Below are positions 26,577-34,924 of a stretch of DNA of 64,000 bases, piece by piece. The notes beneath the pieces were generated by a model. The model saw only the letters and a program-made list of their open reading frames with translations. It had not been told where the DNA came from and did not search any database. A program made the translations under genes and the position numbers. How positions within the stretch are numbered: the first letter of the stretch is position 1; each line of letters begins with the position of its first letter. This stretch comes from Pseudomonadota bacterium. Its GTDB lineage: Bacteria > Pseudomonadota > Gammaproteobacteria > Burkholderiales > Chitinibacteraceae. The DNA is taken from assembly GCA_018261735.1 (NCBI GenBank), contig JAGTRM010000016.1:16904-80903 (forward strand), in the 5' to 3' direction.

Positions 26577-27353
26577 ATGTTCAATGATTTGAAAGACAAG
26601 CGCGTACTGATCACTGGATCGACACAAGGCATCGGGTTGGCCACCGCCCGCACCTTTGCGCGCTATGGCGCCAAGGTGGGGATCACCTCGCACGTGGTGA
26701 CCGAAGGCATCGAGCAATCACTGGAAGAGCTGCGGCAATTGGGCGGCGAAGGCGCGTTCTTTCAAGGCAACCTGTGCGATTCCAAGGCCTGCGAACAACT
26801 GATCGAACAGTTCGTTGCCAAGTTTGGCGGGATCGATGTGGTGATCAACAACGTGGGGGGCCTCGTCGGGCGCAAGCCGATCAGCGAGATCGACGACGAT
26901 TTCTTTGACCAGGTCTTCGATCTGAATGCCCGCTCGGCCCACATGGTGACCAAGTATGCGATGCCACATCTGAAGGCAGCAGCACAAGCCAGCGGCAAGA
27001 CTTCCTCGGTCGTGCTGGTCGGCTCGTTTGCCAGTTACATGGGGGGCGGACCGGGCGCATCGTTGTACGCCGCCGCCAAGGCCTGGATTCACACGATCCA
27101 GAAGAACTGGGTCACCTCGTATACCAAGGATGGCGTGCGCTTCAATGTGGTCGCTCCGGGCACGGTGGATACGGCTTTCCATGCCGACAAGAATGACGCA
27201 GTGCGCGCACAGATCAACGCCACGATTCCGATGGGGCGCTTTGCCACCGCGGAAGAAGTTGCGCCTTCCTTCCTGTTCCTGGCTTCGCATGCCTGCAGCG
27301 GCTATATCACCGGCCAGATCATCAACGTGAATGGCGGCCAGTACATGCCCTGA
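26577..27353 (+). CDS. SDR family NAD(P)-dependent oxidoreductase
   Basis: A 258-residue classical short-chain dehydrogenase. Motifs are the cofactor loop ITGSTQGIGLATAR, NNVGG (variant of NNAG), the catalytic Ser in VLVGSFASYMGG, and the catalytic YAAAK. The C-terminus ends GYITGQIINVNGGQYMP as usual. The ATG at 26577 has an AAGGAG site; the frame upstream is open but has no start support. In this context it may oxidise a sugar to the lactone that the SMP-30 enzyme opens, but the substrate is an inference. It is followed by the second IclR gene. Confidence 0.88.
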   Translation: MFNDLKDKRVLITGSTQGIGLATARTFARYGAKVGITSHVVTEGIEQSLEELRQLGGEGAFFQGNLCDSKACEQLIEQFVAKFGGIDVVINNVGGLVGRKPISEIDDDFFDQVFDLNARSAHMVTKYAMPHLKAAAQASGKTSSVVLVGSFASYMGGGPGASLYAAAKAWIHTIQKNWVTSYTKDGVRFNVVAPGTVDTAFHADKNDAVRAQINATIPMGRFATAEEVAPSFLFLASHACSGYITGQIINVNGGQYMP

Positions 27354-27508
27354 TCGCCGAGTACGTACTTGGGGTTCATGGCGGCGAAGGCGGAACCTTC
27401 GTCGCCAGCCAGAATCGACCGCCACCTTCGTGCAATACCCGGCCAACGGGCCTGAGCGGGCCAAGCCCGGCCCTGCAAGGGCTTGCCATCCTTTACAATG
27501 CAAGGAGA

Positions 27509-28414
27509 ATGACTAACGCAATCCGAATGCGATCAAAGACTGAAAACGGGAAAAGCATGAATGCCGGGATAGAAAAAAATCAATCTCCTGCCACCGAAAT
27601 GCAGGAAATGAATGAGGGACAAGCCGGGAAAACTCCGATCGCAGGCACGCAAACCCTGTTACGGGGGCTGACACTGCTCGAACTGGTTGCCGAAGGAACC
27701 AGTGATGTGAAAAGCATCGCGGCGCATCTGGGCACCCCGCGCAGTACCACCCACCGCATGCTCAACAGCCTCGTCAACGAAGGCTATCTGCATCACATCC
27801 CCTACCGCGGCTATTTATTGGGCCCCAAACTTATCCAGCTGGGCATGACCGCCCTGGCGCAACGCCCGCTTGTTCCCATTGCGCGACCTCACCTGGAAGC
27901 GCTCGCAGCCAGCACCGGCGATACCGTTCACCTCGGCCAGGAGGATGGCGATTACGTTTTGTACCTCGACAAGATCGCCGGCACGCGCGGTCTTGAAATG
28001 CGCTCGCAGATCGGGCAGCGCAAGCCGATTGCATCCACCGGCGTAGGCAAGGCCCTGATGCTGGGGATATCCCCGGAGCGATGGCAACATCTTTACCAGG
28101 CCGCCTGGGCAGACCAGCAGCAGAAAGGGGCATCACCCATGCTCCCACCCTGGCCGCAATACCGAGATGCCCTGTATGCCTATGTGCAACAAGGTTGGGT
28201 ATATGACCTTGAAGAACATGAGCTGGGAATCCGCTGCATCGGCTCCGCCATCCGGGATGTCAGCGGCAAAGTCGTGGCGTCGGTGAGCGTGGCCAGCGCG
28301 GTTCCCTACATGACTGAAGAGCGGATGTCTCAGCTCGGGCCGGTCGTCCTGGAGACAGCCAGGGCAATCTCGCGCGATCTCGGCTGGAAGGATGCCATCA
28401 CGCGCTCCCTGTAA
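27509..28414 (+). CDS. Second IclR family regulator, paralogue of the one at 24223-25077
   Basis: A regulator of about 301 residues very similar to the IclR at the other side of the dctP/SDR pair. The HTH segments GTPRSTTHRML are identical and most of the effector domain is alike (GLEMRSQIGQRKPIASTGVG; LGIRCIGSAIRDVSGKVV). The start is uncertain: ATG 27509 has AAGGAG only one base upstream, which is too close, and ATG at 27527 or 27557 gives a shorter tail. It lies 155 bp after the SDR gene on the same strand and converges on the EAL-GGDEF gene. Confidence 0.88.
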   Translation: MTNAIRMRSKTENGKSMNAGIEKNQSPATEMQEMNEGQAGKTPIAGTQTLLRGLTLLELVAEGTSDVKSIAAHLGTPRSTTHRMLNSLVNEGYLHHIPYRGYLLGPKLIQLGMTALAQRPLVPIARPHLEALAASTGDTVHLGQEDGDYVLYLDKIAGTRGLEMRSQIGQRKPIASTGVGKALMLGISPERWQHLYQAAWADQQQKGASPMLPPWPQYRDALYAYVQQGWVYDLEEHELGIRCIGSAIRDVSGKVVASVSVASAVPYMTEERMSQLGPVVLETARAISRDLGWKDAITRSL

Positions 28415-28473
28415 CCGGTTTTCGACCTGCACAAGAAAAGCATCGGGAAGACATGGCGCGGCGGCGACATCCC

Positions 28474-30267
28474 TCAGGCAGCCCTGCTCTCCGTTGTAAT
28501 TTGACGAGCATCCCGGCCGACCACCATGCGGCGCTCGACAAACAGGCTGGAGCCCGCCTGCTGCTTGGCCATTTTCTTGGCCGCCGCTGCGGCAACGGCA
28601 ATTTCGTGGTGGCTGCAATAGCTTCCGGGCTCCACCGCCACCGCCCCCAGCGACAGGCTGATCAGCGGGTGCCACTGGCTGTTGCCCTGCCGATCCAGCG
28701 CGCTATAACCGCCGGCCTTGAGGTGTTCGGGCAGGAAGAATTCAGGGATGCGGGCATCGAACTGACTCAGCACCTCGACACAGCGTTCGCGCCAATCCTG
28801 CGCAAGAAACAGCATCAGAAAATCGTCACCGCCGATGTGGCCGACAAAATCGAGATTGGGATCGGCCGCATTCTGCAAGATGGCGCCCAGCGCCTGGATG
28901 ACCTCGTCGCCCTTGTCGTAGCCATAAATATCGTTGTAGGGCTTGAAGAAATCCAGATCGGCGTAGACCGCCACGAAATGCTTGTCGGAGGCCAGCAGCC
29001 GGTGGATTTCCTCCTGGATCGGCACATTGCCCGGCAGCAGCGTCAGCGGATTGGCATGGCGTGCAGCCCGAATCTGCATATCGGTAATCATCCGCATCAG
29101 GTCATGGCCGGCGCCCATGCCCAGATAGCGTCCGCCCTCGGTGATGATGAAGCCATCGGCCAGATAGCGCCGGTCACAGGAAGTCACCAGGCGGGAGAGC
29201 TCTTCCAGGCTGATGCCGTGTTCAACGATCAGCGGTGTCGGATCCATCAGCATCGTGCACTGGCGCTGGCCGTAAAGTTCACGGTTGAACGGCCGGGCAA
29301 AACGTTCCAGCACTTCATGCCGCTTCAGCAGGCCCAATGGCGCCTCCTGTGCATCCAGCACCGGCAAGGCGTGCAATTCCGGCGTATCACTGAACAGCTT
29401 GTAAATCTGGTCATTCACCTGTGTTTCCGGCACGGTCGGCGTCTCGATCAGCAGGCTGCGCGCCGTATACTGGCCGCCACCTTCATGCCGGCCGGCAGCA
29501 TGCAGTGCCGCCAGTTCCAGCTTGCGTGGCGGGTTGGCCTGAGGCCGGGCCAGATGGTAGCCCTGCACCAGATCGATGCCGAGACGGCGCACCGATTCCA
29601 GCTCATGCGGGGTTTCGATCCCCTCGGCGATCACCCGCGCGCCGGTGTTGAGCGCGATATGGTGGATCGAGCGGACGAACTGGCGCTTTTGCGGATCGCC
29701 GGCAATGCCCTGGATGAAATACTTGTCGATCTTGACGAAATCCGGCTGCAGCTCGGACCACAGGCGCAGGCCGGAAAACCCCTCGCCCAGATCGTCCAGC
29801 GCGATGCGAAAGCCCATGTCCCGGTAATGCAACAACGCTTCGCGCAGTTGCCCAAAATTGTCGGTCGGATGGATTTCCGTCAGTTCGATCACCACGCGGC
29901 GCGGCGACAAACCCGACTCGCGCAGGATTTCCAGCGTGGCGCCGGAGCGGAACGAGGGCAAGGTGATGCAGGCGGGGGAAATGTTCAGGAACAGGCGTCC
30001 GGGCAGCCCGGTTTTCACAAAGCCGCGGATCACCGCGCGCCGGCAGGCAAAATCGAGTTCGGGCAGCAGACCGCAGCGGTCAGCGGCCGCAAACAGGTTC
30101 AGCGGCGAATGCAGATAACTGCTGGAAGGGCCGCGAATCAGCCCTTCATAGCCGAAAATTTCACCCGCACCCAGTGCGGCAATCGGCTGAAACAGCGGGG
30201 TCAGCAGATCCTCCTGCAACAGGCGTTCGAGTTCACTTTTTTGCAGCTCCGAAGATATTGGCGCCAT
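28474..30267 (-). CDS. EAL-CBS-GGDEF cyclic di-GMP signalling protein
   Basis: A 597-residue cytoplasmic protein with an unusual domain order. The EAL domain (about 15-255) keeps the catalytic set: Glu41 in GYEGLIRG, LNISP, VIELTE, ALDDLGEGFS, VKIDKYF, AEGIET and QGYHLARP. A CBS-type pair follows (about 275-400). The C-terminal GGDEF domain has the signature GGDDF (479-483) and a YADLDFFKPYND substrate block, but no RxxD inhibitory site before it (PNLD instead). Both phosphodiesterase and cyclase activity look possible. No membrane helix is seen. The start at 30267 was chosen because the longer frame has no ribosome binding site. It is a stand-alone gene. Confidence 0.88.
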   Translation of the reverse strand: MAPISSELQKSELERLLQEDLLTPLFQPIAALGAGEIFGYEGLIRGPSSSYLHSPLNLFAAADRCGLLPELDFACRRAVIRGFVKTGLPGRLFLNISPACITLPSFRSGATLEILRESGLSPRRVVIELTEIHPTDNFGQLREALLHYRDMGFRIALDDLGEGFSGLRLWSELQPDFVKIDKYFIQGIAGDPQKRQFVRSIHHIALNTGARVIAEGIETPHELESVRRLGIDLVQGYHLARPQANPPRKLELAALHAAGRHEGGGQYTARSLLIETPTVPETQVNDQIYKLFSDTPELHALPVLDAQEAPLGLLKRHEVLERFARPFNRELYGQRQCTMLMDPTPLIVEHGISLEELSRLVTSCDRRYLADGFIITEGGRYLGMGAGHDLMRMITDMQIRAARHANPLTLLPGNVPIQEEIHRLLASDKHFVAVYADLDFFKPYNDIYGYDKGDEVIQALGAILQNAADPNLDFVGHIGGDDFLMLFLAQDWRERCVEVLSQFDARIPEFFLPEHLKAGGYSALDRQGNSQWHPLISLSLGAVAVEPGSYCSHHEIAVAAAAAKKMAKQQAGSSLFVERRMVVGRDARQITTESRAA

Positions 30268-30426
30268 CGTCCCATTCCCAAGAATACAGGCCGAGAATAA
30301 GTCGATCGTGTGACAGTGAAGTGAAAAAAAGCCTACGCAGCCTGTAACTATTTGATCCAAGCAGCCACGCTATCCAATTTCAGCCCCGGCAAAGTTGCTT
30401 TCTTCACCGGGGCAACAGCTTGATGA

Positions 30427-31410
30427 TCAGCGGTTCACATCCACCACCACCCGTCCGCGCACCTTGCCTTCCAGCAATTCGGCCGCCACGGCAATCGCCT
30501 CGGCCAGCCCGATTTCGCGGGTCAACGCAGCAAGTTTGGTCAGATCGATATCGCGCGCCAGCCGTTGCCAGGCGGCCTCGCGCACGCTCAACGGGGCCAT
30601 CACGCTATCAATGCCGTACAGAGAAATGCCGCGCAGGATGAAAGGCATCACCGTGGAAGGGAAATCCATGCCTTGCGCCAGACCGCAGGCCGCCACCGCA
30701 CCGTTATAGCGCGTCATGGCGCAGGCATTGGCCAGCGTATGGCTGCCCACGGTATCGATCACGCCAACCCAGCGCTCCCGGCCCAACGGCTTGCCGGGCG
30801 AGGCAAGTTCGTTGCGGTCGATGACTTCGGCCGCACCCAAAGCCTTCAGGTGCTCCGCATCGTCCATCCGACCGGTCGAAGCAATGATCGAGTAACCCAG
30901 CTTGGCCAGCAAGGCAATGGCCACGCTGCCAACGCCACCATTCGCGCCGGTCACCAGAATGGCGCCATCGGTGGGTTTAAGACCATGTTTTTCCAGCGCC
31001 ATCACGCACAGCATCGCGGTATAACCCGCGGTGCCGATCGCCATGGCCTGGCGGGCAGTGAAATCCTCCGGCAGCGCAACCAGCCATTCGCTTTTGACCC
31101 GCGCCACCTGCGCCAGCCCGCCGCAGTGCGTTTCGCCCACGCCCCAGCCATTCAGCAACACGCGGTCGCCCGCCTTCCAACGAGGATTACCGCTTTCGAT
31201 CACCGTGCCGGCGAAGTCGATGCCCGGCACCATCGGGAAGCGGCGCACCACCGGCGCCTTGCCGGTCATGGCCAGACCATCCTTGTAGTTGAGCGTCGAC
31301 CACTCGACCCGGACGGTCACGTCGCCTTCCTGCAACACGGATTCATCGATTTCCTGGCAGCTTGCCCGGTAACCGGCGTCGTCCTTGGTAATCAGAATGC
31401 CTTTGAACAT
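30427..31410 (-). CDS. acuI: Acrylyl-CoA reductase (YhdH/AcuI family)
   Basis: A 327-residue zinc-free medium-chain reductase. AcuI/YhdH features are MFKGILITKDDAGYRASCQE, WSTLNYKDGLAMTGKAPVVR, VPGIDFAGTV and the NADPH loop VTGANGGVGSVAIALL. The enzyme reduces toxic acryloyl-CoA to propionyl-CoA with NADPH. It is encoded 57 bp after the AcuR-like regulator, reproducing the acuR-acuI pair known from Rhodobacter sphaeroides. No DMSP lyase gene (dddL, dddY) is next to it, so here it probably serves acrylate or general enoyl-CoA detoxification. Confidence 0.93.
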   Translation of the reverse strand: MFKGILITKDDAGYRASCQEIDESVLQEGDVTVRVEWSTLNYKDGLAMTGKAPVVRRFPMVPGIDFAGTVIESGNPRWKAGDRVLLNGWGVGETHCGGLAQVARVKSEWLVALPEDFTARQAMAIGTAGYTAMLCVMALEKHGLKPTDGAILVTGANGGVGSVAIALLAKLGYSIIASTGRMDDAEHLKALGAAEVIDRNELASPGKPLGRERWVGVIDTVGSHTLANACAMTRYNGAVAACGLAQGMDFPSTVMPFILRGISLYGIDSVMAPLSVREAAWQRLARDIDLTKLAALTREIGLAEAIAVAAELLEGKVRGRVVVDVNR

Positions 31411-31432
31411 AGTAAAAACTTCCTTTCAAAAA

Positions 31433-31442
31433 ATTAGACCAA
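31433..31442 (-). promoter_or_regulatory. TTGGTCTAAT box in front of acuI
   Basis: The ten-base sequence TTGGTCTAAT (minus strand) lies about 23 bp before the acuI ATG. An identical copy is found just upstream of acuR at 32118-32127. It includes the half site GGTCTA, which resembles half of the NemR-type TetR operator. The role is inferred. Confidence 0.45.
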
Positions 31443-31467
31443 CTGAATAAAAATACACCAACAAAAA

Positions 31468-32109
31468 TCAGGGCCGCGGCAAGGCCAGTAAAAACAGCGT
31501 CAAGAATGCCCGCATCGGACCGGTAGATCTGGCCAGGCGGGCGCGCAGCACGGCGCCTTCCCAGCCTATCCAGAAAGCATGGGCCAGTGCCGCGCAATCG
31601 GCATTTTTCGCCAACTCGCCCGCAGCCACGGCCGCTTCCAGGCATTGCGCCAGACGCCGTTCCCAATCCATGAAAATCGCTTCCAGACGGACCCGCAACG
31701 CGGGATCCAGACAGCTGACTTCCTGGCCCAGATTGCCGACCAGGCATCCGCGCGTGAAATCATGGCGCTCGACACCGCTACAGGCGTCGTCGACAAAAGC
31801 AGCCAAGCGCGCCAGAGGCAGCAGGGCATCATTGGAAAATTGCCGGTCAAGCTTGCGGGCAAAGTAATCGGCATAGGCATCGAGAACGGCGCTGACAAAC
31901 GCATCCTTGCTCTCGAAATAGTGATAGAACGAGCCCTTGGGCACATCGACGCGCTTGAGTACATCGTCGATCACCGTCGCGCTCACACCCTGCTGGGTGA
32001 AGAGTTCGATCCCGCAGCGAATCAGCAAGGCGCGCGTATCGGCGTACTCCAGCCCGTTGCGGGCCGGGCGACCGCGCGGGCGGCGGGGAAGTGAGGGGTT
32101 CGTGGACAT
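31468..32109 (-). CDS. acuR: AcuR-like TetR family repressor
   Basis: A 213-residue TetR-family protein. An Arg/Pro-rich tail (RRPRGRPARNG) precedes the HTH, with VDVPKGSFYHYFESKDAF as the recognition helix region. The effector half contains RGCLVGNLGQEV and AFWIGWEGAVLRARL, both very like AcuR of Rhodobacter, which releases DNA on binding acrylate. It is upstream of acuI on the same strand and should control both genes. No clear ribosome binding site precedes the ATG, so a leaderless message is possible. Confidence 0.85.
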   Translation of the reverse strand: MSTNPSLPRRPRGRPARNGLEYADTRALLIRCGIELFTQQGVSATVIDDVLKRVDVPKGSFYHYFESKDAFVSAVLDAYADYFARKLDRQFSNDALLPLARLAAFVDDACSGVERHDFTRGCLVGNLGQEVSCLDPALRVRLEAIFMDWERRLAQCLEAAVAAGELAKNADCAALAHAFWIGWEGAVLRARLARSTGPMRAFLTLFLLALPRP

Positions 32110-32117
32110 GGCGAAAT

Positions 32118-32127
32118 ATTAGACCAA
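32118..32127 (-). promoter_or_regulatory. TTGGTCTAAT box in front of acuR
   Basis: An exact copy of the box before acuI (TTGGTCTAAT, minus strand), centred about 13 bp upstream of the acuR ATG and overlapping a TAATAT that could be a -10 box. This position would suit autorepression. Confidence 0.45.
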
Positions 32128-32151
32128 TCACTTATAAATTGATAGAAAAAT

Positions 32152-32171
32152 GGCTCGCGTATCCACGAGCC
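32152..32171 (-). terminator. Terminator of the coiled-coil stress protein gene
   Basis: The stem GGCTCG / CGAGCC with an eight-base loop lies 11 bp past the stop at 32183. On the minus strand it is followed directly by ATTTTTC. Confidence 0.75.
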
Positions 32172-32182
32172 AAGGTTCTGCT

Positions 32183-32473
32183 TTACTTTTTGAACCGGGA
32201 AACAGCCGATTCCACAGCTTCGCTGATCGCGCCCCAAGCCATATCCATCCCGGCGCGCATGTCTTCCCAGGCATTTCCGCTCGCATTTTGCAGCGCTTCA
32301 AGCTTTACTCGGGCCTCGATCTGCTTGTTGCGCAGCATCTCGATTTCTTCGCTGTATTTTGTCTTGAGCTCCGCTTCGGCCAAGGCCGATTGCACCACCA
32401 GCCGGTCGATTTCGGCATTCCATTCATCCAGCTTGGCCTGCAATTTTTGAATATATTCTTCACGCGTACCCAT
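32183..32473 (-). CDS. Small coiled-coil protein, sll1863-type stress response family
   Basis: A 96-residue, highly charged, fully helical protein without membrane segments. It starts MGTREEYIQKLQAKLDEWNA and ends with an amphipathic ASGNAWEDMRAGMDMAWGAI segment. The pattern matches the small family annotated as sll1863 stress-response proteins, whose molecular function is unknown. The ATG at 32473 has a GAGGAG site. It is monocistronic, with its own terminator, and divergent from the KdpD-like gene across 235 bp. Confidence 0.7.
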   Translation of the reverse strand: MGTREEYIQKLQAKLDEWNAEIDRLVVQSALAEAELKTKYSEEIEMLRNKQIEARVKLEALQNASGNAWEDMRAGMDMAWGAISEAVESAVSRFKK

Positions 32474-32708
32474 GGTTGCACTCCTCAAAAGGGTTAAACG
32501 TTCGGCTCTGTTAACAGACACCCTCTTTATCACAGTAGTTCATGGAACTGCATGGCAGCAATGACAAAATCCGCCGATCGTGAAACCCTGCGAATCAGGG
32601 GATGCATTTGCCTATTTACGTTTTATTTACACTCCAGGCCAGAGTCTCTACGCCATTTTTGCCTGTTACCACCTACTGTTACACCATGCAGACAACCCGG
32701 AGCGGATC

Positions 32709-34226
32709 ATGTCCGATGCCTCACTAGAAATCGTCCGTCCAGCACTGCCCAAGGCAGCACGCTATGCCTTGGCCATCGGCGCCTGTGCGCTGGTCACCCT
32801 GATCACGCTGCCTTTTCGCGACATGCTGGATCTCGCCAATGCCGTGATGCTGTTTTTGCTCGTGGTATTTCTGGTGGCCCTCAAGCTCGGGCGCGGACCG
32901 GCGGTGCTGGCCGCTTTTTTGAGCGTGGCGCTGTTCGATTTCTTTCTGGTCCCGCCGCATTTCACCTTTGCCGTCAACGATGTTTTATACCTGATCACCT
33001 TTGCCGTGATGCTGGCCATCGGCCTGCTGACCACCGAGCTCACCGCCAACTTGCAGGAAGAAGCCGAACGGGTGCGTCACCATGAACAGGAAACCCGGGA
33101 TCTGTACGAACTGGCCCGCAGCCTGACCGGCGCCGCGACACTACTGCAGGTCACCGAGGCCATGCAGGCCTATTTGGTTCGCAGTGGCTTCCGTGCCCGC
33201 CTGTTCCTGTTGGACAACGCCAGGAAACTGGACACCCAAGGCTGTAGCGTGCTGGAAAAACAGCTGTTGAACCTTGCCATGGCCAATGCCGAAATGGTGA
33301 CAGGGGAATCCGAAACCGCCAGCGCACCACCGCTCTTTCTGCCGCTCCAGGCGCCGATGTGCGTGCGTGGCGTGATGGCGGTTTATCCCGAAACCACCAC
33401 GCTGTCTCCGTCCGGCAACCGGCGCGAATTCTTCATGACGCTGGCCTCCCTGATCGCGATTGCCGTGGAGCGGCTGCACTATGTCGAGGTTGCGCAAAGA
33501 ACCCAGATCCAGATGAGCGCGGAAAAATTGCGCAGCTCGGTGCTTTCCACGCTTTCGCACGATCTGCGCACGCCGCTGACCACGCTGGTCGGCCTCGCGG
33601 ATACGCTGGCCGAAACTCCCGAGCTGCCCGCCTCCGCCCGCGATAACGCCAGCCTGATCCGTGACCAGTCGCAGTCCATGTGCAACCTCCTGACCAACCT
33701 GCTCGATATGGCCCGCCTACAATCGGGCAAGGTGACCCTGCGCCGGGAATGGCAATTGTTCGAGGATGCCATCAGCGCCAGCCTGCACCTGCTGAAACCC
33801 TCGCTGGGCGCACGCCCGCTCGTGGTCGAGCTGCAGAAAAACCTGCCGCTGGTGGAATTCGATGCCGTGCTGATCGAGCGGGTGCTGTGCAACCTGATCG
33901 AGAACGCCGCCAAATATTCGGGGACCACTCAGCCGATCGAGATTCGTGCCTTTGTCGAAGAAAGCGAAGCCTGCATTGCGGTGTGCGACCACGGCAGCGG
34001 CTTCCCGGCCGGACAGATCGATCATCTGTTCGAGTTGTTTGAACGCGGTGAAGCAGAATCGGCCAAGCCCGGTGTCGGGCTGGGGCTGGCAATCTGCAAG
34101 GCCATCGTCGAGGCGCATGGCGGCCGCATCCACGCCGTCAACCAGGCCACGGGCGGCGCCTGCGTCACCGTGCGCTTGCCGCTGGGCGAAGCCCCGGTGA
34201 TTGAAGAGGAAGAAGAACATGGCTGA
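32709..34226 (+). CDS. KdpD-like sensor histidine kinase lacking the N-terminal KdpD domain
   Basis: A 505-residue kinase that corresponds to the C-terminal half of KdpD. Four membrane helices of the DUF4118 type (YALAIGACALVTLITLPFRD to FAVMLAIGLLTTEL) fill residues about 18-105. A GAF-like region follows, then HisKA with the phospho-acceptor His284 in STLSHDLRTPLTTL. The ATPase has NLIENAAKYSG, DHGSGF and VGLGLAICKA. Classical KdpD is about 900 residues and has an N-terminal KdpD/Usp part; that part is absent and the upstream DNA does not encode it. A GGAG site supports the ATG at 32709. It overlaps kdpE by eight bases and is followed by kup. Confidence 0.88.
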   Translation: MSDASLEIVRPALPKAARYALAIGACALVTLITLPFRDMLDLANAVMLFLLVVFLVALKLGRGPAVLAAFLSVALFDFFLVPPHFTFAVNDVLYLITFAVMLAIGLLTTELTANLQEEAERVRHHEQETRDLYELARSLTGAATLLQVTEAMQAYLVRSGFRARLFLLDNARKLDTQGCSVLEKQLLNLAMANAEMVTGESETASAPPLFLPLQAPMCVRGVMAVYPETTTLSPSGNRREFFMTLASLIAIAVERLHYVEVAQRTQIQMSAEKLRSSVLSTLSHDLRTPLTTLVGLADTLAETPELPASARDNASLIRDQSQSMCNLLTNLLDMARLQSGKVTLRREWQLFEDAISASLHLLKPSLGARPLVVELQKNLPLVEFDAVLIERVLCNLIENAAKYSGTTQPIEIRAFVEESEACIAVCDHGSGFPAGQIDHLFELFERGEAESAKPGVGLGLAICKAIVEAHGGRIHAVNQATGGACVTVRLPLGEAPVIEEEEEHG

Positions 34227-34908
34227 TTCGCCCATCAACATTCTGCTGATCGAAGACGAGCCGCATATCCGGCGCTTTGTGCGCGGCGCGCTGGAAGGCC
34301 AGGGCTGGAAGGTGGTCGAAGCTGAAACCGGCCAGCGCGGCCTGATCGATGCCGGCACCCGCCGCCCCGATCTCCTGGTGCTGGATCTGGGCCTGCCGGA
34401 CATGGACGGCGTGGAGCTGATCCGCGATTTTCGCAGCTGGTCCGAAGCCCCGGTGCTGATTCTGTCCGCCCGCAGCGATGAAACCGACAAGATCGAGGCG
34501 CTGGATGCCGGTGCGGATGATTACCTGACCAAGCCGTTCGGTGTGGGCGAGCTCGTCGCGCGGGTGCGAGCGCTGATCCGGCGCCATATCCGCCAGCAGG
34601 AGGCCTCGCCCACGATCGCCTTCGGCCAGATCGCCGTCGATTTCTCCCGCCGCGAGGTGCTGCGCAACGGCGAACCCGTGCATCTGACTCCGATCGAGTA
34701 CCGCCTGCTGACCGCACTGATCGCCAGCCAAGGCAAGGTCATCACCCACCGCAGCCTGATGCGCGAGGTCTGGGGACCGAACCATAGCGAAAGCAACCAC
34801 TACCTGCGCATCTACATGAGCCGGTTGCGCCAGAAGATCGAAGTCGATCCGGCCCAACCCCTTCATCTACTGACGATATCCGGTGTCGGTTACCGTTTCC
34901 AGCCCTGA
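34219..34908 (+). CDS. kdpE: KdpE-like OmpR-family response regulator
   Basis: A 229-residue response regulator. The receiver has the acidic pocket IEDEPHIRRF, the phospho-acceptor Asp56 in LLVLDLGLPDMDG and Lys105 in YLTKPFG. The C-terminal winged helix ends HYLRIYMSRLRQKIE and TISGVGYRF. It belongs to the KdpE subgroup and is partner of the kinase whose stop codon it overlaps. Its natural target would be a potassium uptake promoter; here the next gene, 16 bp later, is kup. Confidence 0.9.
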   Translation: MADSPINILLIEDEPHIRRFVRGALEGQGWKVVEAETGQRGLIDAGTRRPDLLVLDLGLPDMDGVELIRDFRSWSEAPVLILSARSDETDKIEALDAGADDYLTKPFGVGELVARVRALIRRHIRQQEASPTIAFGQIAVDFSRREVLRNGEPVHLTPIEYRLLTALIASQGKVITHRSLMREVWGPNHSESNHYLRIYMSRLRQKIEVDPAQPLHLLTISGVGYRFQP

Positions 34909-34924
34909 TTTTTCAAGGACGATC

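Noticed and set aside
26580..26592. ATGATTTGAAA near the SDR start, also found in the palindrome at 25101
   Set aside because: It is inside the coding sequence without the inverted half and is probably chance.
28453..30300. A 615-codon plus-strand open frame
   Set aside because: It is the antisense of the EAL-CBS-GGDEF gene, whose motifs are unambiguous.
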